Of a DNA stretch of 64,000 bases, positions 60,981 through 64,000 are shown one piece after another. How positions within the stretch are numbered: the stretch's first letter is position 1; every line of letters starts with the position of its first letter. The stretch covers positions 122,030,754 through 122,094,753 of the forward strand of contig CP136061.1 of assembly GCA_032622095.1 (NCBI GenBank), given 5' to 3'. This DNA comes from Siphonodentalium dalli (Eukaryota > Mollusca > Scaphopoda > Gadilida > Siphonodentaliidae). Both the position numbers and the translations under genes were made by a program. Under the pieces are notes generated by a model that was not told the DNA's origin, searched no databases, and saw nothing but the letters and a program-made list of their open reading frames with translations.

Positions 60981-62151
60981 GCATTTTGACACTCTTTACA
61001 AGCAATGACTTATTGTCTGCGAAAAAGATATTATTATAGCATTGTCTGCACACTTCTTTCAAAACTAAACTTCCTTTTTTCAAGAGAAAATCAATAAATT
61101 TTACCAACAGGGTATATCTGAGGAGTTAGTGAATCAAAGGGTATGCTATATCACAAAGCTAGTCTCTAGACCAGAGTGATGGCCAGTAGATGATATACCA
61201 CACAACAACCACAAGTATCTAACCCAACTGTTATAATTTATATGACACAGCATATGTCTGCTCGTGTCCAACATGGGGTGATTTTAGCCCAGTAACTGTC
61301 TGACATTTCAAATGACCACTTTCTTTATTGTGATGAGATCTCAACACTCACTGGGAACGATCTTGTTTTTTTTATCAATGAGTTCTTTCTCAATTGATGG
61401 ACGAGTAATCAGAATTAGCACAAAACATGTAGGTATGGTATATAATACAGTCTCATGTATTTAGTAAGGAATATGTCTATGTCTCTCTTGTATCCACACT
61501 CTAGTTCTGTCTTTATCATGACTTAATCTTCTGTGCTTCACAATTTTGATGCCAATAACATGATGGTGATATTATATTCTGGACAACATATCTCATTTAT
61601 TGGGTGTGCATGTAATGGTGGTCATTATATTCTCATAATTGTTACCAAATTGAATGCATGTCGGTTCAACATATAATCTGTCTATACATTGCTAACATGT
61701 GATTTTCCTGTCCTTTAATCCTGACCAGAGAATCTATTACCATGTCAGCATGCCAAGATTTTTCCACCGCATGTAGTGCTTATGTGTCAAACATTCGGGT
61801 AATACGTGTATTCTTCAATGCGTTTGGTGACTAAAGTCTAAAATGAACAAATTGTTAATTAATAAAGGTAACATATTTTTTTGCAAAACTCTTGTTATCC
61901 ATATATTGAACACATGTGTCTAAAATGTATAACTTGGTGGCATCACATTGACATTTTATTTTGTGACTTCACAGGTATATTGAATTTTTGATCTTCTTAC
62001 CAACATTTACTGAAATATATGTTCATAAATTGATGGAATTCCTGAGAGTTCAGCATTATAATATATTTGGAGATATATTTATGTAATTTCGGACAAATAT
62101 CGAGGAATAATTCAGGCTCAGCTCACACCATTAACAATTTTATAAAAATTA
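60981..62151. other. Unassigned upstream sequence apart from the candidate exon
   Basis: AT-rich; only the candidate exon at 61352-61388 stands out. Confidence 0.4.
61352..61388 (-). CDS. Candidate 5' coding exon of the gelsolin-like gene
   Basis: On the minus strand AAAGAACTC...GTTCCCA ends at a good donor (GTGAGTG) with one spare base, A. That is the phase required by the exon at 57399 and would give Ser before Leu1. The frame reads KELIDKKNKIVP, charged and protein-like, and stays open further upstream (...TRPSIE), but the best AG acceptor (61389-61390) has only a weak pyrimidine tract and no in-frame Met is seen. It may be a real exon of a longer N-terminal isoform, or chance. Confidence 0.35.
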
Positions 62152-62690
62152 GTTTTGACCTTTGACCTTGACCTCAAGGTAATTTGGGTGATTTTAATGC
62201 TTGTGTCTCACTCTTGTATTGTACGCTAATATCTATGTAAATAAAATGATGTGGAATGTGGTGGCATTTAGTGAGCATGTTAAAGAGGTGGGACTTTATA
62301 TTCATTTGTTCATGGAAATTTTGCAGTTATTCGGATGAACAACTGACTTTTTGAGCTTCAATATGAAAAGTTCTCAAGATGTTTGTAGATTTTGTTATAA
62401 AGGTGACTAATATGACATATTTGAAGTCATATTTATGTAAATTTGATAATGTATAAGCAATGTGTTGTCTTAAAATTGTTATAATTCATACCACCTGCGA
62501 AAAATTAAACTTTTGACCTTTGACCTTGACCTCAAGGTCATCAAGGTCACTTTCACGCTTGGGTCTCGCTCTTATATTGACCCCCATATCATGAACTATG
62601 CGTATACCAAGTTTCATGCTTTTATCCAATTTTGCACACTTTGGTCATTTTGGGGACCTAAGAGCCTCTACTATAACAATGGTTTCAATA
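62152..62690 (+). repeat. Two copies of a repeat headed by clustered (T)GACCT half sites
   Basis: TTTTGACCTTTGACCTTGAC begins at 62152 and again at 62511, followed by CTCAAGGT. The second copy continues CATCAAGGTCAC and CCAAGTTTCATGCTTTTATC. Step about 359 bp. Confidence 0.65.
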
Positions 62691-62820
62691 CGTGAAATTT
62701 CGCTATTGGAGAACTATTGGTAATGAATATAAGAACAAAGTTTATCTATTTCTCCGTGTTCTTCTGAGTGGTCATATGTTTTTACAGATTTACCCACTGC
62801 TAGTGCCTTGGATCCCTTTA

Positions 62821-62940
62821 ATCGGAAAGCTCTCACAGAGCTTTCTGATGAATGCCAACAAGCCATATTTCCGACAAAATCCTGGAAAATTACCCATAAT
62901 TCTGCTGTGGTTAAGGAGTTGATTATTTAGGGCATTACTG
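62821..62940. mobile_element. Family A foldback MITE, left arm lost
   Basis: Loop CGGAAAGCTCTCACAGAGCT and the right arm to GGGCATTACTG are intact; the left arm is absent. One-sided copy. Confidence 0.72.
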
Positions 62941-63011
62941 TACATGTCACCGATTCTTTTTCTACCATTGTTCAGCTAATAACTTCAATATAAGATGTTT
63001 GTTTTAATTAA

Positions 63012-63246
63012 CCCTTTCTATTCTAAATAAATTCTCCCATTTAGTTATAAAAGTATACATTGGAATGGTCTATTATTCATTTAGAGGGATGTTAAGTGAT
63101 AAAAGCAGACAACAGATAAAAAAAAAGTGCAGAAGGAGTCCTATTTATTAAGGGAAATGTTTAGATAATAAGTCCAACAATGGTCGATTATTGAACTTAT
63201 TATCTGAACATTTCCTATTGGATAAGTACATTTAGTATAGAAAGGG
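63012..63246. mobile_element. TTAA-flanked foldback, third piggyBac-like family
   Basis: CCCTTTCTATTCTAAAT ... ATTTAGTATAGAAAGGG with TTAA at 63008-63011 and 63247-63250. The interior palindrome AATGTTTAGATAATAAGT / ACTTATTATCTGAACATT spans a short GGTCGAT loop. Confidence 0.82.
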
Positions 63247-63394
63247 TTAACTTATTAGCTAAGCATCCCTATGCCCATACAAGTGTTTATCTGCCTCATG
63301 AGTGTAATGTAATGCCCATACAAGTGTTTATCTGCCAGTCTGTTTATATAAACTAAACATCCCTAGAATTGAATAATTAAAGGGGTTAATGTAT

Positions 63395-63717
63395 GCTAAA
63401 TCGGGCCATTTATGGGATCATCTCCTTTTATACTCAACAGAATATATGCAACACATAAATGAATTTGAGCCATGGAATAGTGCAAAATACACCCATGTGC
63501 TCTATGATACATACATCATACATGGTAATTATAATGAAAATAAATTTATGACTGAAGTCATAAATTCATTTTCATTATAATTACCTTGTTGTTTGCATCA
63601 GTCATAGAGCACATGAGTGTATTTTGCACTATATAATCTATGACTCAAATTCATTCATTTGTTGCATATATTCTGTTGAGTATAAAAGGAGATGATCCCA
63701 TAAATGACTGGATTTAG
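63395..63717. repeat. Long hairpin, arms about 155 bp
   Basis: CTAAATCGGGCCATTTATGG pairs with CCATAAATGACTGGATTTAG. Pairing runs inward through GGAGATGATCCC, ACAGAATATATGCAACA and TTTGCACTAT to ATGACTGAAGTCAT at the centre. Non-coding; probably another foldback element. Confidence 0.75.
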
Positions 63718-64000
63718 TGTACAGTACCACTTTAACTATTCCATTTCATACTTTTAGAACTAAGATAATCTAATCAGTAATTAAAGGGTTATTGTTCAAT
63801 GATTGTTTTGCCCATCATATATTGAAATCAACAATGTTTCTCAAACTACTGGGTATCTTCCGTAATTAGGGAGAAAAACATGAGATCAGTTTATGGTTCA
63901 ATACATAACTAGCTTGCATCAAATCGGATAAATTACACCTCACACAATGGTTTTAATGGACGCGCAAACAAAAGCTAACAATAACCGATGTGACTGAATG
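63718..64000. other. Window end, unassigned
   Basis: Nothing recognised. Confidence 0.5.

Noticed and set aside
1-64000. CRISPR array or prokaryotic defence island
   Set aside because: No regular direct repeats with unique spacers; introns and SINEs show an animal genome.

Overview
This is a eukaryotic, animal window. It is AT-rich and intron-rich, with short exons (72-128 nt) flanked by GT/AG splice sites and very large amounts of interspersed repeat. The encoded protein, the repeat types (pearl/Helentron-like elements with ACGG microsatellites, a tRNA-derived SINE, many small foldback elements) and the lack of any operon structure point to a lophotrochozoan, most likely a mollusc. Species cannot be told from the sequence.

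One protein-coding gene can be read with certainty. It lies on the minus strand and spans about 37 kb, from 57399 down to 20243. It encodes a three-domain gelsolin/severin-class actin-binding protein, close to the 'gelsolin-like protein' of annelids and molluscs. Twelve coding exons join in frame to at least 363 residues. The start codon is not in a confirmed exon; a candidate 5' coding exon is proposed at 61352-61388. The most notable point is at the 3' end. The last exon at 20243-20341 has two intact alternatives inside the final intron, at 24000-24095 and 23174-23269. Each starts in the same phase after a good acceptor, encodes a different C-terminus of the third gelsolin domain, and has its own stop codon. 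The two extra copies sit in a duplicated segment and differ mainly at silent sites.

Layout. 1-20242: region downstream of the gene, no recognisable host exons. It holds foldback MITEs, a LINE reverse-transcriptase tail fragment (8684-8953), a degenerate tandem array carrying ATGGCGGC motifs (10021-11100), a hAT-like element (11577-12158), a pearl-like element (14842-15629) and paired TTAA-flanked foldbacks. 20243-57399: the gelsolin-like gene, with introns filled by mobile DNA. 57400-64000: upstream flank or 5' introns, with long hairpins and repeats dense in nuclear-receptor-type half sites.

Repeat families defined here: (A) ~210 bp CAGTAATG...CATTACTG foldbacks, nine copies plus a fragment; (B/C) CCCTTT...AAAGGG foldbacks flanked by TTAA, piggyBac-like; (D) composite double-hairpin elements starting near AGTGTGTCTGTCATTTGCAG; (P) pearl/Helentron-like elements with ATAACTC core units, ACGG-type microsatellite and a 3' hairpin; three hAT-like elements with 8-bp target duplications, one keeping a BED zinc-finger fragment; one SINE with a 13-bp duplication; and a ~4.7 kb terminal-inverted-repeat element of unknown class at 44116-48789. 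Nesting is common and gives relative ages.
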